Below are positions 10,801 through 22,800 of a stretch of DNA of 64,000 nt, in pieces. The stretch is taken from positions 2,847,604 to 2,911,603 of the forward strand of contig KL647288.1 in assembly GCA_000727475.1 (NCBI GenBank), written 5' to 3'. Each line of letters opens with the position of its first letter. The stretch's first letter is position 1. A program made the position numbers and the translations under genes. The notes below the pieces were generated by a model that was given only the letters and a program-made list of their open reading frames with translations, was not told where the DNA came from and ran no database searches. The stretch is from Sarcocystis neurona. Lineage: Eukaryota > Apicomplexa > Conoidasida > Eucoccidiorida > Sarcocystidae.

Positions 10801-13800
10801 GCAGCGAGCGGAGCGGCAATCGCAGAAGCAGACGCCAGTGGAGGGCGATGAGGAGGAGCGGCAGCAGCAGCGCGAGAAGTCTGCGGAGTGGCAGTCGCAG
10901 GAGCAGCGAGCGAGGCACCATGCCCGAGAGCTGCAGCAGCAATCCCTACAGGAGCTGCAGCCGCCCAAGGAGGAGAAGGACGACGAGCACCTGCATACAA
11001 GACGGGATCAGCCCCAAGAAGAGCAGCAGCATTCCGTAGAACAACAGGTACAAAATCGACTGCAACAAAAACAGAGTGGAAGACAGCAGAAGCATCTGAG
11101 GCCCTTCGGAGTATCATCGCCAGGGCAGCACGCTACTACGCCTCGGTCCTCCCCCGCTTCGGGACTCGCTACGAGGGCGGAGGGCAGCTCCTCTGCGTCT
11201 GCTGCAGGGCCTAGCGAGAGACAGGAAGAGAAGTCGACAGCAGGGCAGAACGCCAGCGACAACTGTGGAATCCGTCCATCCTGCAGTTTTTTCTCTTTGC
11301 ATGCTCGTAGCAACAGAACTCCTGTGCAGGCGTTACAGCCTGTACAAGCTCGGTCAGAAGATGCACACAAGGATGCTGCGGCTGATGCGGGCCCTGCTGC
11401 TGATGCTGCGGGGGCGACTCCTGCTGCTGATGCTGCTGGGGCGACTCCTGCTGCTGATGCTGCTGGGACGACTCCTGCTGCTGATGCTGCTGGGGCGATT
11501 GCTGCTGGTGCTGACACGACGCCTGTTGCTGCCGTTGGCGCTGCCGGTATTGGTGGCAGGTCGTCTGCTTTGCTACTTGATCAGGGGCGAGCAGCGCGAC
11601 AGCTATTCACTTCAGAGCCGGCCGCTGCAGCTGCTTCTCCGCTGCTGGTAGAAAAGCCCTTTGGTGCCGCTACACCATTTGACTGCAGCGCCACAGATGG
11701 GACTGCTGCTGCAGACCATTCTTGTTGCTTCACGGACGACGACAACGCGGCAGGCACGCTGCCTGCGAGCCCTGCTGCTGCTGGTAGCTGGGATGCTGCT
11801 ACTTCTGGTGGTGGACTTGGACCTGACTTCGCTACTGGTGCTGCTTTGAATGCTGCTGCTGCTGCTCTTGGTGGCGATGCTCTGGCTGCGTCCACTGCTG
11901 CCGCTGCTGAATCGCGTGGTGCTGCGCCAACAAGGCGAGGATTAGCGTCAGAATGCTGCGGCGGCGCGAGCAGAAGCAGCAGAAGGGACAGCTGCAGCTG
12001 CGGCAGCTGGAAGGGACACAGAAGCACCGGGAGCTGGAGCGTAAGCAGCACCGGCGGAATCGACCGTATCGTTCTCAGCAGGCGCCGCGATGGAGGCGGC
12101 GTGAGGGGCGACAGCAGGGACCACAGCAGCAGCACGAACAGCAGCAGCAGGAGTGAGGACGGCGGCAACAATGACGACAGCAGAGGCAGGAGAAACGACA
12201 GCAGCAGCATTTGCAGCGGGGACAGTAGCGTGAGGAGCGGCAGCGGCAGTGGTCGTCAGGGGAGTGTTGGTAGAAGCGACAGCGTCCGTAGCACGTACGA
12301 TAGCAGTAGCAACAGCAGCGTGAGAAGCAGTAGCAGCAACAGCCTTTGCAGCTTCCGCAGCCTCAGCAGGAGTGACAGGAGCGCGAGCCGGCGCCGTTGC
12401 AGAGACGTGTTGGTAACACCAGCAGACGGCAGCTGCCGACGATTGTTTGAAGTGGCAGTGATGTGTGGCGCAGCCGCGAGTGGCACAGAGGCGAGAAGAT
12501 CTGCTCCAGCAGGCGAACGCGGCAATGGTGCTGCTGACTTCGGTGCACCTGCTGGAACTCACGTCGGCCCGGCTGGTGCTGCTGGTGCTGCAGAAGAAGA
12601 GGAAGCAGCTGGACGCGGCGTTTCGGGGACTGTTTTCGCTGCTGCCGCTGCTCCTCCTAGTGGGGTAAGGGGGGGTGTTGGAGTTCCTGGCCAAGCTTCT
12701 ACAGCTGCAACTTCGCCACCTGCAGGGCAGCACGAGCTGCGTGGAGCAGAGCGGGCCGTTTATGCGGCTGGTTACCCTCCTTTTCCTGCTGCTGCTGCTG
12801 CGTCACACTCTGCTGTCGGTCTTGCTGCTGCTGCTGCGTCGTTCTCCTCGGGTCGATCCGCGTCCTCCTGCTCTTCGTCCTCCGCACGCGACGCTGCCGC
12901 TGCTCCACTTCTGCCTGCTGCTGTCAATGGGGAGTGCGCGGCGTGCAGCTTTCCTGTTGGTGCAGAAGGAGGAAGAGGGGTAGGAGCAGGAGGGGGGGGA
13001 GCGGGGGCGCCCGAGGCGCCGGTCGCGTCTGGCAGGGACGCGCTGCTGTTTCCCTCGTACACGCGCGGAAGCAGCAACTCTTTGAGCTCCACGCGCCCGC
13101 CGCCGCTAAATCCCGATGCGCTGCAGCTGAAAAGCACGCGCAGCGCCCGCAGCAGCAACGACGGAGCTGCAGAAGAGGGACGAGCCGCAGAAGAAGGCCC
13201 GACGAAAGGAGGAGAAGGAGGAGAAGGAGCAGCAGCCGAGCGGAGGGCAAGCACGAGCTGCAATGTTGTAGATACACTCAATATTGTCAGTTTTAACGCC
13301 GGGCTCCTCGAGTATCGACTGTGTGGCCTGCAAGTCTACCAGAACCCGCCTTTTACTAAAAGAAGACTCACACACATCCCAGGTATACTCTTCCGCAGCT
13401 ACTGCTGTCCACGCCGCTGCTTTGCTGTTTTCCTTCGTGTGCTGCTGTTTCTTCTCCATCTGCTGCTCGTCTCCTGCATCTGCTTCTGCCTCTTTCCTTG
13501 TGCCGCTGCTTCTCCGCGACGTGCGGCCGCTCCTCTCCATCTATTGTTTCTTCTCCCTCTGCTACTGCTTCTGTGTTGTCTGCTGCTGCTTCGCGCGGCA
13601 GGTGCTTCTCCTACATTTGCTGCTGCAGCGGCGCAGCTTCCTGCTGCGGCTGTGACTCTGCATCTACCCTCGTCTTCTCCACGCGCACCGTCCCGCTCTT
13701 ACTAAGCTGCTAGGCGTGCGACTGCTGCCCGCCGTCAGCGTCGCGCTCATTCGTCCTGCTGCTGCTGGTTTTTCTTTCCCGTGCTGTCGATATGACTGCT

Positions 13801-16800
13801 GTGGTCGCGGGGATTTCCCGGGCATTAATCATTTTACTGCGGCCGCTTCCTGACGCTATCAGCTGCTGCTCCGGCTCTCAACGGTGTGGTCCACCTTGCT
13901 GCTGCTACGGTGACGCTGTTGCTGCGTACTTTGCTGTTGGTGCTGCGCTCGACTGACGCATCAGCGTTTGTGGCAGCTGCTGCTGCTGCTCGTGCTGTTG
14001 ACCGGACGGGCCGGCATGTCGCCTTGCTGCGGCTCTGGACTTTGCTACCTCCCTCGCTGCTGCCGTTGGTGTTCGCAGCGTGGACGCTGCTGCGTCTACT
14101 GCTGTCCACACATGTGCCATTTCTTACTTGCCACTGGGGCGCGCGACTCTGCCGCTTTTTCTTTGGCCACTACTGCTGCCAACTGTATCCCCTGCATTCC
14201 TGCTGCTGCGTTTGAGGCCACGGTTTACGCTGCAGTGGCAGCAGCGAGTGCTGCTGCTGCTCCGGCGTTTTGTTGTCTAGATGCAGCTTCGGCTGTCCGG
14301 TGGTTCTTGCGTTTTCAAGCCTGCTGCTACTTCTTGCCTGTGTGCTGCTGCTGCTGTCCACTTGCTCGACTCTGCTGCTTCTTCTGTTGCCGCGGCTGCT
14401 GCTTTGCGGCCCCCTGTGCTGCAGCTGCCGGTGGCGTTGCTGACTTCCTGGGAACAACACCCTCTCTGTCTCTGCTTTTTGCTACTGCTTCGTCGCGCGT
14501 CGTTGCTACCGTCCTTGTAGGGGCATCGGGAGAGGCTGGCGAAGCTGCTGTTCGCGCTGCTGCGCGACCCCGTGCTGCTCCTGCCCCGCGAAGGACGCTG
14601 CTGTTGCTGCTGCTGCCGTGTGAACGGTGCTGCTGCTGCTTTTCCCTAGCGGTGTCACTGCCTCTGCTGCTGCCGGGATTGGGTGCGCTGCTGCTGCTGC
14701 TGCTTTCCCGTGTCGGTGCTTCTGCTGCTGCCGGCACCGGGTGCAGCGCTGCTGCTGCACTGCGAGGGCTGGCGCGTTGAGGCTGCTGCAGCTGTCTATT
14801 GCTGCTGGTGCTGCTAATGCTGTGTCTTGGTGCTTCTCGCAGTATCCTTGCTGGATACGAAGGGCGATATCATCTGCCTGCAGGAGGTGTATGATGACGT
14901 GCATGCGGACTTTCTCGTGGACGCCATGCGCCACTCTCTTCCCTACGTGGGTAAGCAGCAGCCTTCCAGTGCAGCAGGTACAGCAGCAGGTCAGAGAAGA
15001 CGACAATGCGGAACGAAAAGGGAGAAATAGAGGAGAAAAGAGAAAGCAAGAAGAAGAGAGTGTGTCGTATATTTCTCTTTTGTTTCTGGTCTTCCCGGTC
15101 TCTTCTTAAGTGGGGCTGGACAGCCTGCTGCCTGCAACAAAAACGCAAGTGCTCGGACTTTTCCTGTCGACCCGCACCAAAGAGGAAAGAGAAGAACCGC
15201 TTCTCTGCTTGTACGTGTTTGCTCGCTTCTGTAGAGACAGTGATGCTGTGTGTAAAGCAAAGACGTGCTAGTCTGGTGTTTCCTGAAGGTGTGTGATTCG
15301 AGAGTCTCTCAGGGTGTGCAGATACCTGTCACGATGGTCTTTTCCGGTGTACAGACACCTGCCACGAGATAAGGTCTGCTGCTCTATCTACGCAAACTTC
15401 CCACGGTGTTGTGTCTGCTGATGCTGGTGTTTCCTGAGTGTGAGTGATTCGAGAGTCCCTCCGGGTGTATAGACACCTGCTCTCTTCCGGTGTACAGACA
15501 CCTGCGACGGTGTACTGTCTGCTGATGCACGGACGCTCGCATGAAATCGTGTGCTGTCGGAGAACAGCCGGGGGACCCGCGTGGCGGCGGAGAGGTCGTT
15601 TTTCTTTTCTGTTGTTTACACTCGGTGTGCAACACAAAAGTGCGACAGTCGGCTTTCATCAAATTTATTGCTGACTTTTCCGGGAATTTGCACTCCGACT
15701 TGCGGCACCGGCACCCATGCTGTGCGCCGATGCTGCTTGTTTTGGTGCTGCTGGTCGTGTTGGCGACGGTGTTCCTGCGTGTGCGTCTCGTGCTGCTTCC
15801 CGAGCGCCTTGCTGCTTTCGCCGCGGGTGGTTCTGCTTTGCTGTTGCGTCTGATCGTTGCTGGTGCTGATACGTCGGCTGCTGCTGTTTGCTTGTGCTTC
15901 GCTTCTGGTTGTAGAGTCGCCGCTGTTACCGCGGGTCTGGTTCGTATGCTGCCGGGAATGCTGCAGGGCTGCCTCTGTGTAGTTCTAATTTTCATCGCTG
16001 CCTGGTGTAGTGCGAACAATTTTACGGAAGAGGAACGCGTCATTCTGCACGTGCCGACGCTGTATTAACGACCCGCGCGGGGGCGAGGGGGAAAGCAGGA
16101 AACGACGAGGTCTTTATCTCCGCAAGACGTTTTACGTAACAAGTCTCGTCGCCCTTGTCTTTGAAGCAGAGAGAGGTGCCGTCTGACGGTAAAAGGAGGA
16201 GCCGAAGAAGAGAATGTAGAGCAGTAAACCGGAAGAACGCAGTGCAGCGACGCGTGATTCATTTTGTGTTCGTGTACAGCTGTTGCTACTGCATTCCAGA
16301 GCTTCAAAACGTTTCCTGAATCCCACAAATGCATGTGAATATTATAATACTTATCTGGACCTACGTGGTAGGGTTACGTGTATGTATACATATATATATG
16401 ATACATATACATATATACATGTATCTGGTTACGTAGCTGTCGAATTCTTGTAGACAAATACGTTTAAGTACATACTCATTTAAATATGTAGGTCTATGCA
16501 TGCGTATTCTTATACTCGCGTACGTGTACATTTGTTTGTGTACTGATTTCTCTCTCTATGTGTATACGTATATGCATATATGTATACGTGCTTCTAAAAT
16601 ACGTGTGTAATAGCGCAAGTGAGATCGAAGTCTGTTGAAACGTTCCTCATGTGCTGGGCTGTGCTGCGCAGGGAGACGGACGTCAGGCGGTCGATTCGCG
16701 CTTCATAACGGCCTGATGGTTCTGAGCAAATATCCCATCGTCCACTCCCGCTTTCACCCATTCCAGGATGTGAGAAGATATGTACAAAATTTCATGAATA

Positions 16801-19800
16801 TATGTAAAGTGTTTCTTTGTTGGGTGCTGCTCGTCCTGTATCTCTCTATCTTACTATCTTTCTGTTCATCCCGCTGTCTTTCGCCATTGTAGTGTGTTAG
16901 AAGATATCTACAAGTTGCACTGAATAGATGTGTAAGTGCTTCTCTCTTGGGTGCGAATCTTTTGGCTTTTCTCCGGCCTATTCTCTGTGTGACTCCCCCG
17001 CCTTGCTTCGCTCTTTCTGTCTCTGTGTCTCTGTTCATCTCTCTGTGTACATGTGTGACGTGTATATGTGTATCGCCTGGGACCGCGTCTATCTATATGT
17101 CTACTACAGGGAACTGTACACATACCTGGACAAGAGCACAGATATATGGATACGTGGTCACGCGACAGGGCGTCCGCCACATTCTTGGCCTTTATTGTTC
17201 TGCGTGAATGTGGGCGTGTGTGTGCGCATCAGTCGGCTCCACTGTCTATTTTATATATATATATATAATAGAGAGAGGGAGGTAGACACACACCCACGCA
17301 TATACAAATATAGGTACACGTATGTATGTGGATGTGTGTGTAGAAAATTTTCATATATATATATATTGGTATGTACGTTTATAGAGGAATACTGGTGTGT
17401 GCGCACTTGATTTCTACACGTAAAACTCACAATACTACAAGTTGACGCTTTTGAGGCTATCCACGTGTGAGAGGATGTATACATCATTATATATATGGGG
17501 AGCAGCACGTGTGAAGACCACCCTTATACAAATTCCATATGGCACCATATACGTGAATACACATATGTTTGTATGTTTGTATCATATATGTATATGTATA
17601 TATATAAATGTGTAGCCGTATCGTTACGTATCCATGTGTGCAATTTTTGTGGGGATGTCCAGTAAGGCGGCAAAAGAGCTGCGGCACATGTGAGCAGGAC
17701 ACGTGTGCGTCGAAGCATTTATACACATACATACAGGAGATTCTCAGCACAGTCTATATATATGTACACATGATGCTTATTAGTACTCTCAACTAGTGCA
17801 GACGTGTGTTTGTGTAAAGATGTATATAGGGGGGACAGACCAAGCGAGAGATGTGAAGGTAGGCAAGTAGACGTCCAGACGCCAGCCGCCGGGGTCAGAC
17901 TTCGTCGACTTCCCTCCTGACACGTTGAGCGCTTCTTCGTAGACAAAGATATACAGGCGTGTGTCTATCTACGTACATGCGCCTGTGTACGCGCATCCCG
18001 TTCGGCGGGGTGTCTCTGTAGGAGGCGGGTCCCTGCATGCGTCCTGCGCGTCCCTCTCTGTGTGAAGTGTGTGGCCCGTCTCTGCACGCAATGTATGTGT
18101 CCGAAGCAACCAAAAACTTCGCAGTGCCTGTGCATGCGTAGACCTGAAATGCGTACTCTTTTTGTACTTGGTTGCCTACTGATACACATATTCATACATA
18201 TGTATATATATAGGTGTGTATCTATCAATGTAAATATTTCTCTCTCTCCCTACATATATATATATATATATGTTTGTACGTAAAGCCTTCATGCAGTGGA
18301 CCTCGGCCTTGGTGCACGTGTGTATTTATGTGCGAGAGGGAGAAGACTCACGACTCCTGCTGTCTCTACACCGTAGTAACGCAAACTTTCGTGAAGAGTT
18401 GCTGGTCACCTCGCGGTGTCTGCCCGTCCTCGCACGCATCACATCCGGCGTCCACGCTGAATACTCATATACAGACACACGTCGCGTACAGGCGTGAGTA
18501 AATATATACACCCCTGCGTGCGTGGGTATATATATATGTAGGTAGTCAGGGGCATGTCTACAGCGTAATTATATAACGCCGCGGGGTGAAAAATTTATTA
18601 CTCTACAGATGCTCCGTGTGTGCGTAGTAGATGTGTCTGTGTATGGAGGGGGGCAGAGCTTTGCAGAAGGTGACGTAGAAGTCGTACTACTGTCAAGAAA
18701 ATATAGGAAAGGCATGCGTGTCTATATACGTGCGTCTTTGCAACTCCCGAATAAGATAATGAACACGTGCGCGTGTACGTACGTTTGCGTCTATCCTGTA
18801 CCGACGTGGAGATATGCGGGTGGACCCGGACAGAGAGAGGGGCAGACGCGTCTCGGCGTGTCGACAAAGAGGGGCATAGCGCATATATACGAGTGTCGTT
18901 TTTGTAGGGGAAGACAGAGAGAAAAGTAGACACACGCAGGGTAGAGGAAGAGAGAGAAAAGTAGACACACGCAGGGTAGAGGGAGAGAGAGAAAAGTAGA
19001 CACACGCAGGATAGAGGAGAATAGAGGAAGCAGTGGACACGCAGGGTGAAGAACTGAGGGCGCACCTGCACCCTCGCACTTTCCAAAGCGTGACTCTTGT
19101 GCGTACGTCGGAAAATGTATGTCGACAGTGACGACACGTATGCCTACGAACAGAAGACAGAGACACAAATGAGCACACACAGAGAGAAAGGCGGGAGATT
19201 TTTTCCGCGTATGCGGTGAGGCGGAGGTGCATACATGGACGTGGTGGCATGTGTATGCCACAGCGGAGCCCCCCACGCGTATCAGGAAATCAAGTACTTG
19301 TGTACACACATACGCGTATGCTTATGTGAGAGAGAGGGGAAAATGCAAAGCTGCGAAGAGTGAGATGATTATACACATGCACGGATACCTCTACTGCGTC
19401 TATACGGGATAGTGTGGGACATCTTGACGCGTGAACACGTATTTTTTTTGCGACGCTGCAGGTAACCTGTATCGAGCGTTTATTCGGATCGAAGGGTATG
19501 CTGGAAGTATCCGTAGATATCCCCGGCGTTGGCACAGGTGAGTGCCAGAGCATGTGGCACCACCCTTACGACAACTGTCGCACACGCGGTAGCAGCGTGC
19601 AAGAAGAGGAGAGAGCGGAAGAAGAGCGAAGAAGCGGGCGATAGAGGGTCCAGAAGTAGAGAAAGGAAGCAGCAGCAGCCGAGACAACTGCAGCAGCCAA
19701 TCCGAGAACAGTAACAACAAAGACAGGCGCTGCGCATTTGTGCTTCGGAGGACGCGCCGGTGCCATGGAAGCGGCAGCAGCACTGCGATCACCTAGTGCA

Positions 19801-22800
19801 ACACAGACCGTACAGATACGCTGCTGGCGGTGGCCACATATATATATATATATATATATATTAGATAGATACACACATACATAGATATAGATATAGATAT
19901 ATGTAGTCTGTGTATACAAGCCTACTCGACTGCTCTATGTATGCCCACGTATACATATGAGTGAGCCCGCTAAGTTAGCTGCTCTCCATGCACATACGTA
20001 TTGAGGGGCGTACAAGCCTTATCTACTGCAGTATATATGGATATATGTAACCAGGTGTACGTGGTCGCTATGTGCACACAAGTTTATTTGCGTATAGCGG
20101 CATTTTCACTGGAAGACAAATCCTTTGCTTCCCTCTCCCTCTCTGCCTCCCTCTGTGTAGATACAACGAAAAGCGAGGGCGTGCAGTGCATGCACATACC
20201 TGTGTACAGCATGTCAGGCGTGCTTTACACATGAGTAGAGACACTCACGCGGAGCAAGCGGCCCAAAGTGCAGGAGCTTTCTCCTCGGTGGGAACGCGAC
20301 GTTTTGGCAGAGTTGCGCCCCACTTTGCTGCTGCAGTGTGTTCGTGAGGCCTGTCTTTTTTCTTGCGACCGTCTCTGTAGAAGCTCTTCTACGCAGGCGG
20401 TGGAGTGCTAGGCGCGTCTCAAAACCGTCGCGTGCCTCTGCCCTACCTTTCTGGCTCTCTTCACGCTTGTTTACGAGTGTTGTTGTTCTATTCCTGTATG
20501 AGGAGGTGCACGCCAATACATTCGTGCATCCACCCGCATATGTAGGCTGTTTCTCTTTCCGCACTTCGTCTCTCTGTCTAGGTTTATGCACATCTGTACA
20601 CTTAGAGGCGTGCGCGCACTCTGCCACGTACCTGCGGAGCGCATACATGCGTGTGTGTGTATGTGTGTTTACGTCTCAGTACATGCATTCGCGACTGACT
20701 GCCTACATGTGTCCCTGTGTGCGAAGCAATGTACGGGAGAATTTTGTTGATAAACGAATGAAAAGTAGGGCTTGGGTGAGAAGTGCAGCGGGGTCCGCCT
20801 TGCGTCTGTCAATGTGGTGAGCAGTCGTGTCACACCGGCTAAGTCCTCTCATGAAACACGCAAGGCCCTTTACATTCTCGTCTTCTGGAAGGCACCCTGC
20901 CCCGCTGCCGGAGGTTTTGTGGGAAGTGCTTTTCGTGTGAGTGCCACGCAGTGGGATGCAGGTGCAGCCGGTGCGTCTGGACAGAAAGGCCAGCGAAGAA
21001 GACAGTAGCCGTCTGTATCAGCGTCGTTGTGAAAGAGTGTGTGCGATCCTGTGCCTGGTGCTGCAGTGGCCGTCTTTAATATTCACCTGGCTAGCGGAGC
21101 GGTCGATCCAGAGTCTCCGTACGTCGAGGCGCTGCGCAGCGCAGAAATTCTTCAGGTGCTAAGTGCCTGCGAAGACGCCGGCGCCCGTGGAGAAATTCCC
21201 ATCGTTGTCGGAGATCTAAACGCAGGTACAATTCAGCTTTTGCATGCGCATGTCTTGTTTCTTTGTATGCCGTATCGGGACGTCCGAATGCGGGCATAAC
21301 TCAGTTTTTCCGTGCGTGCCTTTTTCCTGTGAACCTGTGCCTCCCTCTCCGCTGTGTTGCGTATGTGACACACACGTTGACCATGTGTCTGTGTTTTTCG
21401 AGAGGGTTGAAAGAGCGTGATTTGGTGCGCAGCCATCTGGGCCCTCTCTTTTTAAGCAGACCAGGTTGCTGCTGCGTCAGGCCTCTGGTGGACGTCCGCC
21501 GCACGTCTCTGGTGATGGGTGGTCGCGGCGGCCGGCGGCAGGGCGCTGCAGAGGAGCTTCCGCAACCCGGAAACTTTTCTCAGTGCCGCGGGGGCGGCGT
21601 CGGCAGAAGGGGAGCGATGCACGTTTCTGTGGAGGTAGTGGAACACAGAGACGCGGGAGAGAATGCCGACGTCGTGGAGAAACACGCAGACTCCTGTGTG
21701 TACAAATTTTGTCAATGCCGCTGTTTGGCGCAGAGGAAAACGGCAAAAAACTTCCTTGCGTCGCTCTTCTCAAGCGTGTTTGTCTACTGCGTATATATGT
21801 GTGTACGTTAGTGAATCTATACGAACGTGTCAATCGGCACATGCACATGTAATATATACATGTGCCTGGGGAAAGGCGAAAATATATATATATATATATA
21901 TCTGCAGAAACAGAATGTGAAGGTGTGTGCGCACAGAATTGCACGTGCTTGCAGTGTTGAGAGGAGACAGATAGCTGTATCGCATATCCTTGTTGCGTGT
22001 ATCTCGAAGAACACGTGGGTGTAGGTGGTGCGCTCGGTTTTCTACTCGAAGAAACGATTTTTCATATTTCTCCGTCGACTGCAGAGCCACGAGAAGGAGA
22101 CTGCCGACAGGTTCTTTTGCTCCATGTGTGACGGAGCGTCGCAGTGTACCGGAGGGGTAACGAATGCGTACAAGTGTTCGTGTCTGTTATACACCAGGCA
22201 AACGCCTGTTGTGTACAGCTGCAGCAGCAGAGATCTTTGCTGCCCACGCTGCGGTAACCTCCGTTCAAAAACCTTCCTGCACATATGTTGAGACATGGGA
22301 GATATTGTGTGTGTGTGTGTGTAGACGATAGGTAGAAGAGTTGCAGCGACGGAGTCCTATTAATAAGTCGGGTTTCTGTGCTGCTTTTGCTGCTGCTGTG
22401 CGGCGGTCTGTTGCTGCTGCGCTGGTGCGCTGCTGCAGCGCCTGATCTGTGCGCGAGCAACTACAAGTCTTTTGTGGAGCGGGGGTGGCGAGACTGCTGG
22501 ATGCTGGTGCACGGCAACAGAGAAATGCTGCTGCGTCATCACCTGCTGCACCAGCAGCAGATGCTGCTGCAGGGGGATTTGCAACCAGAGGTGCTGGAGG
22601 AGAGACAAAAGCAGGTACAACTGGAGCTGCAGCACTTGCTGCAGCAGCACTGTCTGCAAAAGCAGCTCCTGCTGACGCATGGAGGGGCCGCACCCAACAA
22701 GCAGCAGCAGTCCCAGACGCAGCGGCAGCCAAAACAAGGGGAGCTGCAGCGCGGCGCTGGAAAAGCAACCGCCAGAGACGGCGGCGAGACAGATGGCAGA

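Larger units (their letters stand above)
7817..13261 (+). repeat. CAG/CTG trinucleotide-rich region encoding Ser, Ala and Gln runs (exon 1)
   Basis: CAG-type repeats are read in different frames along one open frame: AGC (Ser) at about 7.95-8.4 kb, GCA (Ala) at about 9.3-9.9 kb, CAG (Gln, with Glu and Arg) at about 10.4-11.1 kb, and AGC with Arg at about 11.95-12.4 kb. At about 11.35-11.93 kb and 12.5-12.95 kb the + strand instead carries CTG/GCT-type repeats, read as Ala. A TCT/TCC-rich Ser stretch lies at 10,110-10,350. No folded domain is recognisable before residue 1819, so the coding status of this part rests on the open frame alone. Confidence 0.6.

Noticed and set aside
10494..11117. 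207-codon - strand frame, Ala-rich.
   Set aside because: It is antisense to the CAG tract of the EEP exon. CTG, TGC and GCT contain no stops, so such frames arise automatically.
11581..12733. Long Leu-rich and Ala/Ser-rich - strand frames.
   Set aside because: Shadow frames of CAG/CTG repeats; no motif, and nested within the EEP exon.
13968..14780. 270-codon + strand frame, Cys/Ala/Leu-rich.
   Set aside because: It lies entirely in intron 1, whose borders are fixed by matching phases of exons 1 and 2. Its composition is that of the CTG repeat.
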